A stretch of DNA of 64,000 bases from Phragmites australis. Lineage: Eukaryota; Streptophyta; Magnoliopsida; Poales; Poaceae. The stretch is from NCBI RefSeq assembly GCF_958298935.1, contig NC_084923.1, positions 498,501 through 562,500 of the forward strand. Direction: 5' to 3'. The position numbers were made by a program, and so were the translations under genes. The notes below the pieces were generated by a model. The model was given only the letters and a program-made list of their open reading frames with translations. It did not search any database and was not told the origin of the DNA. Each line of letters opens with the position of its first letter. The stretch's first letter is position 1. Shown in pieces: positions 8,719-21,260 of this stretch.

Positions 8719-9080
8719 CACTATTACAAAAACACCTTTTCTTTCCACTATCACTACCGGTTTTTGATGAAAACCGGCACAAATAATCAACCAGGGAAAA
8801 TTGATAGTGGTAGTGCTTATCACCGCTGGTTTTTATAGAAATCGATGATGAACCAACCAACCTACCATCGAAATATTCTAATTCCCACACCGCCCCATCC
8901 TTATCTCTCTGTCACACACACCAATGCATGTGGCACATACTACTCATTTCTCACCACACACATGGGAGGACGGGTCCGAAGACGATGCCTCCATGAAGGG
9001 CAGATCCGACGGTGGCACCTCCATGGGTGGACGTGTGGTTCCGGCAGTAACACCTCCATGGAGGACGGCTCTGGTGATGG
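8719..9080 (+). mobile_element. CACTA-type terminus and subterminal region
   Basis: CACTATTACAAAAACACC begins a segment with inverted short repeats such as TACCGGTTTTTGATGAAAACC and repeated CACCTCCATGG words. This resembles the terminal and subterminal structure of grass CACTA elements. The other end is not identified. A shortened copy lies at 31,145-31,480. Confidence 0.5.
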
Positions 9081-10370
9081 CACCTCCATGGGAGGGCAGA
9101 TCTAGTGGTGGCACATCCATGGGAGGGTGTGCATGTGAGGAACCATCCAAATTGTATTTGGATTAATCAATTAAGCGATTATTTAATAAGATGAAAGCTA
9201 GCACACATCTGTCTCTCGATGAGTCACATGCTAACCCACATCTCACCACAACAATTGAAGCCCCCTCGAATAAAATGAATCCAATCCCGGTAGTCCCAGC
9301 ATGTATTTTATGCTCAAGATCGAAACACACGCATTTAAAACAAGCTTCATCACATCAAGGCATAATAAAGAGAGAGTAAGGTAAATATATTAGAAGCATT
9401 AAGGTTATTACAAGTTCAAAGTTTTAATATCAATGAACGCTAGGAGAACAAAATACAACTGGTTCATCTCCTAGCATGTTAAAGTTACTAAGCAGCCGAA
9501 TTAATGTCTACAAACATCAAAAGAGAGGTGGCACTGTTTGCCTTAAGTCACCATTGAATCACCACGAGTAGACCACCACTACTCCTACCTGTCACCAACA
9601 TCAGCATGCATGAAGTAACCATACATTACTCTACCTCTTCCTCACCAGCAAAAATGCAACACAAACAAGGTGAGTATGAAGGTACTCACAAAACTTACTC
9701 TATAGTGGGTATATATAATAACCCGACTTTAAGGATCATACATTTGGGAATGCGTAGCAAGGAATCAGCCACAAGGTTAAATAGATTTATACACAAAAGT
9801 CATTTATCGACTCAAGAGTGTGAACATCTACAAACTTAACCATTCGTAGCGTCATATCATGGGATCATAACCATAAACTTAACTGTCACTTGATCATAGT
9901 CATCTCGACAAAAAGTATCACTAACCACTTCTCAACATACCATACAACCCAATGTCGGAAACTTTATGATTGATGCAGATGGACATATTCATGCTTATAA
10001 CTGAGAGTGTAGCAATTATAATTGATCTTACATCCTACAGGGATACATCTTTACCCGTATGACTCGGGTTCATCCTCTTAGCCCTCTGAGACAACCTTTC
10101 TCATACCCAGAACAACCCACTTGCACTTACCCTTATGGCATTTTTGTCCCCAATTTCTCTTGGGCCGTAGGCATGATGTTTTCTGTTAGGCTTCTTCGTG
10201 TACTCTCTTTCTAGTTCTCTTCCTGGTTGTCCTATACGATATCACCTAACCTTTTTTCCCGAAGGCTACCACGTGACTTTGACTAGCACCTGAAGAATGC
10301 ACATCAATGTCACATCATCTCAAGTAGGTTTTCCTTTATTGAACAAAAGTTTCGATAGTTGGTAGAATAA
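9081..10370 (+). other. Unrecognised AT-rich, transposon-derived DNA
   Basis: No coding gene is supported. A short stretch (AAGGTGAGTATGAAGGTACTCA, 9,668-9,689) resembles 32,254-32,275, in a region that looks like a gypsy LTR, so part of this may be another LTR fragment. The segment recurs unchanged in module B copy 2 (36,765-38,054). Confidence 0.4.
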
Positions 10371-11240
10371 CACTACATGAAAAACAAACAAAAGAGACAC
10401 AACATAAGTGATAGGTGTCTAGGACCTGTCACTAAAGAATCTTTAGTGACAGGTCTTGCTACGATCTGTCACTTATTTAGCCTAGGGTTGGGACTGGATC
10501 ATGCCCCATCACTGATGACATGTCATCTGTGACGGGTCATAACGTTACTTGTTACTTATGATATTAGTTACGGGTCATAAATACACCCATCACTATTATA
10601 TAATACATTAGTGATGGGTCTTCCTGGGCCCATCATCAGTGATGAGTAATGTTAGGATCCTTCATTTATGATCTGGCATTAGTGACGGGTCTCCCTAGGC
10701 TAGTCAAAAGTGACTAGTGATGTTATGACCCGTCACTAATGACTCTCCTCTGTTATTAGAGCTGGCCATCTACTGCGCGCCCAACAGTCACAAAGTGAGT
10801 CCTTTGGCGCCAACTTCTGGCGATTTTTTTGGGTTCTGTTAGAGACTCTTTAATATCTTGTTGATTTAAAGTTTAAATTGCTGCTATGTCTTTTAAGATT
10901 TGCATCTCCGTCTTTCCTCTTTCTTTAACCTCTATTTGATAGATTCTTGTGCATTGAGTTGTCATCGATCATTTTGTATCTTTATCTAAAATCTTAGTAC
11001 AAGTAATTTGTATTGATGTTAGACTTGATACTAGGTTTGCCTGATCTACCATGAGATGTCACAGATCTAGTGTAATTAGATAAAATTTTTAATCACATGG
11101 TTAATCTCACAAATAAGGTAATTGTTAATGAAGAATGAATATTTTTATATTATAGATGGCGAATAAAAGTTAGATGTACACTGAGCTTAGTGAACAAGAC
11201 AAAGAGTATGAACCTATTCAAAACCAATTGCACCTCAATT
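10371..11240 (+). mobile_element. CACTA element 5' end with subterminal repeats and transposase start
   Basis: CACTACATGAAAAAC starts the element. Positions 10,395-10,740 carry many direct and inverted copies of GTGACGGGTC-like words, the subterminal binding repeats of CACTA elements. The leader follows, and an ATG at 11,156 opens MANKS, then a TAG stop; in copy B2 (38,840) this codon is TGG, giving MANKSWMYTE. The frame is soon lost. The 3' end is not identified. It may belong with the TNPA-like relic at 12,163-13,120. Confidence 0.65.
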
Positions 11241-11639
11241 CCCCCCCACCCTGCAATGCTACTCCTACTTTTCTCTTCAAAACCTACTATGCTGGTGTGA
11301 ATGAAATCGGACATATACCAAACACAGCATAGGGGCATGAGGACTTACATCTACTGTGTGGAAGAGAGGGGTTCCACCGTTGAACAGGGTTAATTGGTAT
11401 TTTAGCCAGTTGCAGCTGAGATTCTTCTGGCACACAAGAAGCTGAACTGACAGGCAACGAAGGCATCTTCTTTGATGAGCCATCATGCAACCCGAATCTC
11501 AGTCACCAATTAGAAAAAAACTGAGGTCACAATGTGCAAGAAACTATAATTACACATCTCTGAAAACTAGTGTTGCGTACTAGTGGAATCTAGAAGGTCC
11601 TTAAGTGACTCTAACTCCATAATGCTTTTCATCGTGTCA

Positions 11640-11900
11640 ATCCCATAGGCTTTAGAGACAAACATAAGTTACTAACTTCATAATGGCATTACATTACCGT
11701 AATATTTCTTACCAATTCCACGGACCGTTGTCATTTAGCCTAATCCTTTTCATCGTGTCATACTGTCATACAACACTGGCAATGAACAATAATTCGGGAG
11801 ACCGAAAAATCCTCATTTTTTCCAGCTTCCTACCACATCTCAACTGCTTTAGGTACGATTTGAAGCTCCCTTCTTTCCAATCATTTGCAAGCTTCTCTCC
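11640..11900 (+). pseudogene. Second relic of expansin downstream flank
   Basis: This matches 15,070-15,310, the DNA about 800 bp downstream of the full-length gene (ACTTCATAATGGCATTACA, TTTAGCCTAATCC, TGTCATACAACA and CTTTAGGTA landmarks). Here it lies upstream of the gene, which is expected if another expansin copy once stood to its left. The open frame through it shows no similarity I recognise. Positions 11,240-11,640 and 11,900-12,160 show no gene. Confidence 0.65.
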
Positions 11901-12162
11901 GATCAATCCTCCGCTGGTAGCCAGAAGAACTTGTAGGCCACCGCCAACACAGCCAGCCTTCTATATCTATGTGTGATCTTAGTTTCATGTCCAGTTCTTG
12001 ATGTGTCCAGTGATTAGTTAGGGAGCAGAACCTTGTTGTTCTGGGGCCAGCTATTGTGAAACATCTGGGAGCAATTCTTATTACATCTTCTTGATGGTGC
12101 TTTTACTTTTGAACTATTTACACATTCATGTAAGATCATGTTTAATGTCTATATGTTGTTTT

Positions 12163-13120
12163 TCTCGGTTGCAATTCTCGGGACAATCACGATCATATTT
12201 GCGTGTAAGAGGTGAGCTGTCCGAAAGCAGACAAATCACATTTAGAAATAATGAAACCCAGTTAATTGCAAAATAAGTAAAAGAAAAGGTAGTCAAAACT
12301 AGCCGAGATTCTTTCACTAAAGTTAGGAAACATGATGTTCTCTCGGTAGCACTAAACAATCCGAAGCACCCAGGTCCGAGCGCAAAAGTTCCACATATTA
12401 CAAATAGGAGAGTGAGGTAAAAAAAAAACGACTAAGTTCGATGACTTTAGTGACAAAGCGAAGATGGACTTGTTCGATAATGACATCAAGGAGTATTTGG
12501 AGTACCCTGAAAATATGAGTGAGCGTCAAATGAATGTTGTGGTCAAAGTAGCAACAAAAGCGATCACGAAACTTCATCGAAATTTTAAGAGCAAGCTTGC
12601 TAATTGGTACTTGGCTAAAGGGGTGGCGCCCTTCGAGAGCTACAAACACTTGAAAGCCGAAGATTGTGAATCTTTTGTGCAGATGAAGAACTCATAGCAG
12701 TTCAAATAGGAGAGTGAGGAGAAGCAGCTTCAGGCTTGGAACAAACATAATCACAGAAACAGCGCAACCGAGTGCATGGGGAAAAGGGTAAAATGGCAAA
12801 CAGATGATGAAAAATTAGTTAAAGGCCGCGAGAATCCTTGGTTGCAATTCTCGGGACAATCACAATCATATTTGCGTGTAAGAGGTGAGCTGTCTGAAAG
12901 CAGACAAATCACATTTAGAAACAATGAAATCCAGTCAATTGCAAAATAAGTAAAAGAAAAGGTAGTCAAAACTAGCCGAGATTCTTTCACTAAAGTTAGG
13001 AAACATGATGTTGTCTCGGTAGCGCTAAACAATCCGAAGCACCCAGGTCCGAGCGCAAAAGTTCCACATATTACAAAAGAAAGTTCCCGTAGTTGGTTGA
13101 ATGGGTTCCAAATGTTATTG
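12163..13120 (+). pseudogene. Decayed CACTA TNPA-like gene (plant Ptta/En/Spm transposase family)
   Basis: Read with stops, 12,427-13,080 gives KFDDFSDKAKMDLFDNDIKE, the NMSERQMNVVVKVATKAI block, FKSKLANWYLAKG, an FVQMKNS motif, then NPWLQFSGQSRSYLRVRGEL, ITFRNNE and NNPKHPGPSA. These are the successive motifs of the plant Ptta/En/Spm transposase family (Pfam Transposase_24). Stops follow MKNS and SIAK. The part from GTTGCAATTCTCGGG onward is present twice, at 12,163-12,390 and 12,840-13,075, an internal direct repeat. The relic ends about 150 bp before the conserved expansin promoter. Confidence 0.7.
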
Positions 13121-13410
13121 TACAAAAGTTCCAATAGTTGACCGAATAAGTTCCAAAGGTTACATTACAAAAGAAAGTTCCCTTAGCTGGTTAATAACGT
13201 AATTGGAGGAGAACTTCCAGTAGTTGGCTGCTACGTCGTGCATGCGGCATCCCTCATCGATGTCCTCTCTTCTCGTCTGCCGCTCGTCCACGAGCAGGAG
13301 AGGGTTAGTTACCTCGGATGGCGGTCAGCCGCAGATGCCTGTCCTGAACAAGCTCGTTCGATTGACCGTGCATGCAGGGACGAGCCCTGCGTTGGTCGCT
13401 GGGCTGTGTG

Positions 13411-13418
13411 TATAAATA
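13411..13418 (+). promoter_or_regulatory. TATA box of full-length beta-expansin, copy 1
   Basis: TATAAATA lies 63 bp before the ATG. The upstream block from about 13,224, including TGTCCTGAACAAGCTCG and TTGACCGTGCATGCA, is shared by all six expansin genes in the window. Confidence 0.85.
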
Positions 13419-13480
13419 CCAGCCCCGGCGATCGATCATCACCACGAATCCCAGCCTAGCTAGGAAGGAATTGAGTGAAA

Positions 13481-14308
13481 ATGGCCTCCTCCTCCTCCTC
13501 CTCCTCCTCCTCCTCGCAGCTGGCGGCGGTGGTGGCACTGGCGCTGCTGGTCGGCGGCGCGTGGTGCGCGCCCAACGTTCCCCCAGGCCCCAACATCACG
13601 ACCACCATCGACAGCAAGTGGCTGGAAGCCAAGGGGACGTGGTACGGCTCCAATCCCGCGGGCTTTGCCCCTGACGACAAAGGTGGTGCGTGCGGCTACA
13701 AGGACGTGGACAAGCCTCCCTTCAGCGGCATGACATCGTGCGGCAACGAGCCCATCTTCAAGGACGGCCTCGGCTGCGGCTCCTGCTTCGAGATCAAGTG
13801 TGACAAGCCCGCCGAGTGCTCCGGCGAGCCGGTCGTCGTCTACATCACCGACATGAACTACGAGCACATCGCCAGATACCACTTCGACCTGGCCGGCAAG
13901 GCCTTCGGCGCCATGGCCAAGAAGGGCCAGGAGGAGAAGCTGCGCAAGGCGGGAGAGATCGACATGCAGTTCCGCCGCGTCAAGTGCGAGTACCCGGCGG
14001 GCACCAAGATCGCCTTCCACGTCGAGAAAGGCTCCAACCCCAACTACCTGGCGCTGCTCGTCAAGAACGTCGCCGGCGATGGCAACATCGTTGAGGTGGA
14101 CGTCAAGGAGAAGGGCTCCAATGAGTTCCTGCCCATGAAGCACTCGTGGGGCACCATCTGGAGGCTCGACACCCCCAAGCCGCTCAAGGGCCCCTTGTCC
14201 ATCCGCCTCACCGCCGAGGGAGGCGGCAAGCTCGTTGAGGACGACGTCATCCCCGCCGACTGGAAGGCAGATACCGCCTACAACTCCAAACTCCAGTTCG
14301 GGGGCTAA
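13481..14308 (+). CDS. EXPB: Beta-expansin / group-1 grass pollen allergen, copy 1
   Basis: This is a secreted wall-loosening protein predicted to act non-enzymatically on grass primary walls; relatives are abundant in pollen. The product is 275 residues. Residues 1-30 are a signal peptide with ten consecutive serines. The mature start includes VPPGPNIT (33-40), the conserved hydroxyproline/N-glycosylation segment. The double-psi barrel domain (about 50-168) has cysteines 71, 87, 99, 102, 107, 113 and 169, TDMN at 123-126 and HFD at 134-136. Domain 2 (about 171-275, CBM63-like) carries Tyr189 and Trp223, which I align with the surface aromatics Tyr160 and Trp194 of maize EXPB1. Mature length of about 245 is normal. 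There is no intron. The ATG in AAAATGGCC is chosen over an in-frame TTG six bases upstream. The protein is identical to the copies at 41,165 and 49,969. Confidence 0.95.
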   Translation: MASSSSSSSSSSQLAAVVALALLVGGAWCAPNVPPGPNITTTIDSKWLEAKGTWYGSNPAGFAPDDKGGACGYKDVDKPPFSGMTSCGNEPIFKDGLGCGSCFEIKCDKPAECSGEPVVVYITDMNYEHIARYHFDLAGKAFGAMAKKGQEEKLRKAGEIDMQFRRVKCEYPAGTKIAFHVEKGSNPNYLALLVKNVAGDGNIVEVDVKEKGSNEFLPMKHSWGTIWRLDTPKPLKGPLSIRLTAEGGGKLVEDDVIPADWKADTAYNSKLQFGG

Positions 14309-15535
14309 ACTGGACGGGCATCGGCCCTATTCTTCCATCCCTTCCGCTCCATACAGATATATAGGCATCTTGCCTACCATTGATTGATTTTGCCTAGCTA
14401 CTACATCTCCATCTCCGTCTCCAGACAGATATATAGAGAGAATAAGTGTCCGAGAGATTTGTGAGGTGTGCATAAATTAAAGGGGAGGACAAATAGCAGC
14501 AGAAATATAATGCTGTCGTTTTTGCTCTCCCGCACCCACTGTCCACCGGCTTTTTGATTATGTGTAACCGCTCGAATTGACAAGGTTACATTATAAAAGA
14601 TCGACTGAAATGAATCTTTTTTTCCCTCTTGAAGTTATATTCTTTCTTCAGCTGCACGTGTATCCTTGATCTTTTGTTAGATCACAAGACCGGTGAAAGT
14701 AGCTAATAAAATTCTCTCGATTCTTTGGCATCTTCACAAGAAAATACCAAAGGCAAGCGAGTTATCCGTTTGATGGAATAAAGCGACAGAAATCAAATCG
14801 GGGATGAATCGTCCATTCATCAGGCCAGGGAGCTCAACCATGATGAGGTTATCCACAAGAGGCATTAAAATTTCATCGAAATTCCACGAAAAGAATTATA
14901 AACCGAAGTTGAAATCCCTGATCCAGAAGGTTCAGTCTATGCAATTTCAATATCCGTATTGCCATGCTACATTTTTTATATAGAAAAAGTGGCATCCAAG
15001 TAGGCGAGTTATTGGCTTACTGCACCAACCCCTTCTGCATTCAAGGCATGAATAAAATGGTGAAAACATGAGCATAAACTTAAGTGACACTAACTTCATA
15101 ATGGCATTACAATACTGTAATATTTCTTATCAATCCCACGAGCTGTTGTCATTTAGCCTAATCCTTCTCAGACTCTCGTACTGTCATACAACATTGGCGA
15201 TGAACAGCAATCTGGGAGACCAAAATCCTCTTTTCCAGCTTCTCACAACATCTCAATCACTTTAGGTATGATTTGAAGCTCCCTTCTCTCCAATCATTTA
15301 CAAGTGTCATCACATAGCCAATCTCTAACCGTTTGGTTGCTAAGTTAGTCTGATATCCAACGACCAGCTGCACTCACTGATTGCAGCACGTGGTCGACGT
15401 CCTGGACCCTCTGACAGATGTCACATCGGATTGCACCTGGATCATGACCGAACTCGACACAACTTAATAGATCGAAACCAGCCGCCACAAACTCCAACCG
15501 GCCTGGCCCATGCGATCCCGCCCACCATGGCCTGA
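14309..15535 (+). other. 3' UTR and downstream flank of full-length expansin; B-to-A link
   Basis: Positions 14,309-14,650 are the probable 3' UTR and flank, with CATCTCC and ATATATAGAGAG repeats. Positions 14,796-15,270 are kept in the inverted copy (49,009-49,490) but lost after copy B2. Positions 15,270-15,535 join module A2. No gene is supported. Confidence 0.6.
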
Positions 15536-15822
15536 CCTAGCGTATGCATACAATGCGCGTGCCTAGACAGGCTGCAGGCTAGGCTGCAGGCTAGGCTGCT
15601 GGCGTCGCTGGGTAGGCGGACTAGGTTGAGCTGCTCTAAGCCAATGTGTAGAATTACTAAATAGCACATGTGTATACACACACACACACAAGCTTTCAAC
15701 ATTATTATTAATTTTTCCTTGGAAACACTACGTGAAAGGGAGGAGAATGTAAGGTCAAGTTTAGGAGTAGGGACCTTAAGCGACAGGGAGAGAGTGTCGC
15801 ATCATGCAGAAAGCGAGGGACC

Positions 15823-16123
15823 TTAAGCCTACCATTGATTGATTTTGCCTAGCTACTGCATCTCCATCTCCATCTCCATACAGATATATATATATATAGA
15901 GAGAGAATAAGTGCTCGAGAGATTTGTGAGGTGTGTATAAATTAAAAAGGAGGACAAATAGCATCAGAAATATAATGATGTCATGTTTGCTCTCCCGCAC
16001 CCACTGTCCACCGGCTTTTTGATTATGTGTAACTGACCGAATTGACCAAGATTACATTCTATATGATCGACTGAAATGAATCTTCTTTTTCCTCTTGGAG
16101 TTATAATATTCTTTCTTTAGCAC
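15823..16123 (+). pseudogene. Beta-expansin 3'-UTR relic, second copy
   Basis: Duplicate of the relic at 290-590, with one GA unit fewer in the ATATATAGAGAG run. It has no coding sequence attached. Confidence 0.75.
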
Positions 16124-16394
16124 TTCATTGTAGTTGAGCACTCCGAATAATACATCTATAAATATGTACGACTATTAATTAATTAATTAAATCATGCATG
16201 CACGCAGGCCGCTGGACGATTCTAAATTAACTAATTGCAGACATGTCTCGACCATAATAGCTGGACAGGGTTAGTTACCTTGGATGGCGGTCAGCCAAAG
16301 AGGGGTTGCATGCCTGTCCTGAACAAGCTCGCTCGCTTGACCGTGCATGCAGCGACGATGTTGGTGCGCCCTGCGTTGGTCGCTGGGCTGTGTG

Positions 16395-16402
16395 CATAAA
16401 TA
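16395..16402 (+). promoter_or_regulatory. Degenerate TATA box, truncated gene copy 2
   Basis: CATAAATA, as in copy 1; intact TATAAATA in the inverted copy. Confidence 0.7.
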
Positions 16403-16462
16403 GCAGCTCTGCTGATCGATCACCATCACAATTCCACCAGCCTAGGAAGGTATTGATTGAAA

Positions 16463-16843
16463 ATGGCCTCCTCCTCCTCACAGCTAGCCGTGGCGGTGGC
16501 ACTGGCGCTGCTGGTCGGCGGCGCATGGTGCGCGACCCCGGGCACCAAGATCGCCTTCCATGTCGAGAATGGCTCCAGCCCCAACAACTTGAAGCTGCTG
16601 GTCAAGGACGCAGCCGTCGACATCGTCGAGGTGGACGTCAAGGAGAAGGGCTCCAATGAATTCCTGCCCATGAAGCAATCATCGGGCACCATCTGGACGC
16701 TCGACACCCCCAAGCCGCTCAAGGGCCCCTTGTCCATCCGCCTCACAGCGAAGGGAGGCGGCATGCGCGTTGAGGACGACGTCATCCCCGCCGACTGGAA
16801 GGCAGGCACCGCCTACAACTCCAAACTCCAGTTCGGAGGCTAA
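16463..16843 (+). CDS. EXPB-like: Truncated beta-expansin, copy 2 (signal peptide + CBM63-like domain)
   Basis: The 126-residue product is identical to that at 930-1,310. It keeps the signal peptide (1-24) and the C-terminal domain (25-126), lacks the barrel domain, and has Asn42 and Ser74 in place of the two binding-surface aromatics. The frame is open from ATG to TAA with no intron. It sits between the 3'-UTR relic and the copia-bearing insertion, as in copy 1. Exact identity with copy 1 fits a recent segmental duplication and says nothing by itself about selection. Confidence 0.8.
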   Translation: MASSSSQLAVAVALALLVGGAWCATPGTKIAFHVENGSSPNNLKLLVKDAAVDIVEVDVKEKGSNEFLPMKQSSGTIWTLDTPKPLKGPLSIRLTAKGGGMRVEDDVIPADWKAGTAYNSKLQFGG

Positions 16844-17383
16844 ACTGGACGGGACCGGCCCCATTCTTCCATCCCTTCCGCTCCTGCATGCATCCTTCAT
16901 TCTTGCCTACCATTGTTTGATTTTGCCTAGCTACTGCATATCCACCTCCGTCTCCCTACAGAGAGAGAATAAGTGCCGAGAGATTTGTGAGGCGCGCTTA
17001 TAAATTAAGGAGGGCAAACAGCAGCAGAAATACAATGCTATCGTTGTTGCTCTCCCGCGCCCACTGTCCACCAGCCATTTTGATTATGTGTAACGGATCC
17101 AATTGATACAATATTTTAAGAGACAATTTAAATGGATCATTTTGTGTGGATTTCAATTGCTTTCTTCAGACTGGTTTGATAATCTTTACCTGTGTTGATT
17201 CTGCAAAAACAAAACCCTCTAGCATCGATGTGAAGCATTGCTTGATTATGCAGTTTCCAAGCGGTCTGGACAATTTGGAGTAGAACGATGAGGCTAGATA
17301 ATTTTCAGTATAATACGTAAAGGGGTGCCCCACCAGGCAGGCTCCATGCTACCAAGTGTCAGTCAGCGAACAGATGTTTTCAA

Positions 17384-20300
17384 TGTTGGACTTAATCCTT
17401 GTCGTAGGTCTCGGCGACTCGTTTCACGCCAATGCGGAAGGAAGGAGTTCGTATACGGTTCGTATATGGCTATAGTGTCGTTCGTATGTGCATAGAGTTC
17501 GAGTCAGAGTCGGATCATGGGATGGCATGATTCATGTTAGGATTCAGAGTTAGCAGGTCTTGTTTTATTGTTCTCATCAAGTTTCTGCTGTTTGATGTTA
17601 TATTTGTTTCTCGTCGAGATACGCGGGTTCGTTCTCACCGAGTAGTACGCAACTCAGGAGTTGCTGGGCGTTGCTGGTCGATCGGCGTGATCGAGAGCAG
17701 CACGTACATGGCGGATAGCTAGACTAGTCATGGTTGAGCACGTACGACTGGTCTATCCTTTTGGTCGCTCGGGTGGTCGAGGAGCCTGGTTGCTTGCGTT
17801 GTCGCGAACCCGGAGTGGTCGCGCTCGTGATCCAGTTGTCAAACCCAACATCTGGTATCAGAGCCGGTAGTGCGCAGCACTAACTCGTGAAGATGTCAAT
17901 CGTACCTTAGGGTGAGGTGCCGCAGGAGAGCGGTGGTGGGCCGTTCATGTACCCGCAGTTGACAGCGACAAACTACACAAGCTGGGTGATTCGCGTGCAG
18001 GCGATAATGGAAGATCAAGGCGTCTGGGAGGCAGTCGAGGTTACAATATTTTAAGAGACAATTTAAATGGATCATTTTGTGTGGATTTCAATTACTTTCT
18101 TGAGACTGGTTTGATCATCTTTACCTATGTTGATTCTGCAAAAACAAAACTGGTTTGATCATCTTTCAATTGTGTCTATTTGATCCAAGGTGCGGGAAAA
18201 TTAATGTAAGTCGTGATGTTAAATTCAATCAAAGCATGGAGTGGAGCTGGTGTACAAGTACAAGCGGCGGGGAGCCATCTGATTTTGATGTCGAGGAGGC
18301 GATAAGCACTGAGCCGGTGGTGGGTGGCTCTGTGCCACTCGCGGGTGGTCCAACAGGTGTGCCAACGCTCGCAGCACATGATGATCAAGTTCCTTCATCT
18401 ACTCCGTTGGTCGACGAGGTAGTGTCGGAAGGGCCAATAACCAGGAGACGTGCTGCATCTCGCACGACAGCTGTCTCTCCAACCCCTCCCCCCCCACGAA
18501 TCTAGTGGTGCTGCCGGCACCTGAATTGCCAGTGGATGATCGGACCACACCGCTATCAAGTGGGAGAAGCAGCACTGATGAGGGCCCTATGTGCTACAGG
18601 CACATTGACGACATCATGAGAGATGCTCCAAGGGTGGATCTCGATGAATACTTGGAAGAAGAGGTCATGCTCGTGAAGATGGAGGAGCCGTCTTGCTACC
18701 TTGAGGCCGCTGGGTAGCAGGTCTGGGAGGACACTATGGCCAAGGAGATCGAGTCTATAGAGAAGAATGAGACATAGACTCTCACGGCATTGCCAGCTGG
18801 TCACAAGCCAATTGGGCTCAAATGGGTTTACAAACTGAAAAAGAACTCAGATGGAGATGTGGTCAAGCACAAGGCAAGGTTGGTCGCGAAGGTCTATGTG
18901 CAGTGGCAAGGAATCGATTTCGAAGAAGTGTTTGCACCGGTGGCTAGGCTGGACACCGTACGCGTCATCCTTGCTATTACAGCCAACCGAGGTTGGCAAG
19001 TTCATCATCTGGATGTCAAATCAGCATTCTTAAATGGTGAGCTCGAAGAGGAAGTATACATGACCTAGCTGGAGGGATTTGTAGTGAAGAACAAAGAGCA
19101 TCTTGTGCTCAAACTCAGCAAGGCGTTGTATGGACTTCGGCAAGCGCCACGAGCCTGGAATATCTGTCTTGATAGAATCTTAAAGCAACTTGGATTTGTG
19201 AAGTGTGCTCAAGATCACACCGTATACATAAGAGGAACAGGCTGACATGGAGTTATTGTTGGAATATATGTTGATGATCTTATTGTGACAGGAGAAAGTC
19301 CAGAAGAAATCATCGGATTCAAGGAGCAGATGATGAGTGAGTTCGAGATGACCAATCTCGGATTGCTTAATTACTATCTCGGGATTGAGGTAGCGCAAGA
19401 AGATGGGCGATTACAATCAAGCAAACAACATATGCGAAGAAGGTTATTGGTCAATTCAGTATGCTAGATTGCAATCCCACAAAATTCCCCATGGAACAGA
19501 GGGCGCAGCTGCATAATGATCCAAATGGGCAATTGGTTGATGCAACTGAGTATCATCGCATCATCGGTTGCCTAAGTTATTTACTCCATACAAGACTCGA
19601 TCTTTCATTTGTTGTCGGGGTGGCAAGCATATTTATGGAAATGCCTACGGTGATGCATTACAAGACAGTAAAGCAAATTCTTCGGTATTTAAAGGGCACC
19701 ATGCATTATGGTATTGTGTATAGCAGAGGAGGAGAAACAGAGGTGATCACCGGCTACACAGATAGTGATCTGGCTGGTGACATGGATGACAGAAAAAGTA
19801 CTGGAGGTATGGTTTTCTATATTAATGATAGCCTGGCGTCATGGAACTGGTAGAAGCAGAAAACGGTTGCTTTGTCTTCCTGCGAGGCTGAGTTTATGGC
19901 GGCAACGGCGGCAGCATGCCAAGCATTGTGGCTTAGAAGTCTGTTGGGGGAGCTGACAGGAGAAGAGCCCAAAGCAGTCAAATTATTTCTTGATAACAAA
20001 TTAGCGATTACTTTGATGAAGAATCTAGTGTTTCATGGCCGCAGTAAACATATTGACACCAAATTTCATTTCTTTCGTGAGTGCATTGAAGATGGCCAGA
20101 TTGAGGTAGATTTCACCTGCACAAAAGAGCAGCGAGTTGACGCTCTAACGAAGGCATTGCTGGCGGTGAAGCTGGTGGTCATGTGACATCTTTTTGGGAG
20201 TTCTTGATCTTGACCATGACAAGATTAGGGGAAGTATGTTGGACTTAATCCTTGTCATAGGCCTCGGGGATTCATTTATGCCAGGACGGAAGGAAGGAGT

Positions 20301-20795
20301 TCGTATACGGCTATAGTGTCATTCGTATGTGTATAGAGTTCGAGTCGGAGTCGGTTCGTAGGATGGCACGATTCGTGTTAGGATTCGAAGTTAGTAGGTC
20401 GCTATAAATATGAGTTGTAATCTCTAATTTTTGTAAGAAAGACACAGAGTCGTGCAAGTCACAAGTTAAATAGAATCTAAAATTTCCTCAAGATAGTTTT
20501 TGCCTTGTTTTATTGTTCTCATCAAGTTTCTGCTGTTTGATGTTCTATTTGCTTCTTGTCGAGATACGCGAGTTCGTTCTTGCTAAGTAGTACGTGACTC
20601 AGGAGTTGCTGGGCGTTGCTGGTTGATCGGTGTGATCGAGAGCAGCACGTACACGGTGGATAGCCATACTAGTCGTGGTCGAGCACGTACGACTGGTCGC
20701 TCCTTCTGGTCGCTCGGGTGGTCAAGGAGCCTAGTTGCTTGCGTTGTCGTGAACCCAGAGTGGTCGCGCTCGTGATCCAGTGGTTGGACCCAACA
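17384..20795 (+). mobile_element. Ty1/copia retrotransposon, internally deleted, copy 2
   Basis: This is the same insertion as 1,851-5,261, carried along by the segmental duplication. The 5' LTR is 17,384-17,850 and has the same promoter deletion. The filler segment and in-frame stops also match, and the 3' LTR is 20,237-20,795. TTCAA flanks both ends (17,379-17,383 and 20,796-20,800). A few substitutions distinguish it (for example GAATACTT versus GAATACAT near 18,650, and GTGGCAAGC versus GTGGAAAGC near 19,620), with one extra T near 20,195. Confidence 0.93.
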
Positions 20796-21260
20796 TTCAA
20801 GACCACAGGCTCACCTTGCGACCAAGGTAGGGCTCCTGCGACCAATCCCTTGGTTGCAGAGCAAAACTTTGAGAGTAGCCCCTACTGCTTACAGGGCAGG
20901 TACTCATATAACCAGTCGAATCATATTTAATATCACTCACTCAAGTGTTTTTCTTCCCCATGCACTCCTTTTCGGCGAGCATGGTTGTGGGCAGGTGTGG
21001 TGACGTAGTGACCCGTCTCGTAGCATTTAATGCTATAGGATGGCCTCGCAGGCGAGCTTGATGGTGTTTGGTGGATGGGACAGGGCGTGCAGGTCAGGTG
21101 TGCCTATCCGTCGTCATAATGAGCTAGGAGTAGTTGACATTTTTTTTTTTGAAGGGCAAACTGTGGGGGAGTTCCCCGCAGCACTTCATTTTTCATTTAT
21201 AAAGAGGATATATACAAGCATTGGGGGGAGAGGGGGAGGGGGAGAGAGGAGTACTAAAAC

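Noticed and set aside
13460..14143. 227-codon open frame antisense to the full-length expansin (also 41,144-41,827 and 50,134-50,817)
   Set aside because: It mirrors GC-rich codon use of the true gene and has glycine and leucine runs from the complement of the serine repeat; no domain or promoter supports it.
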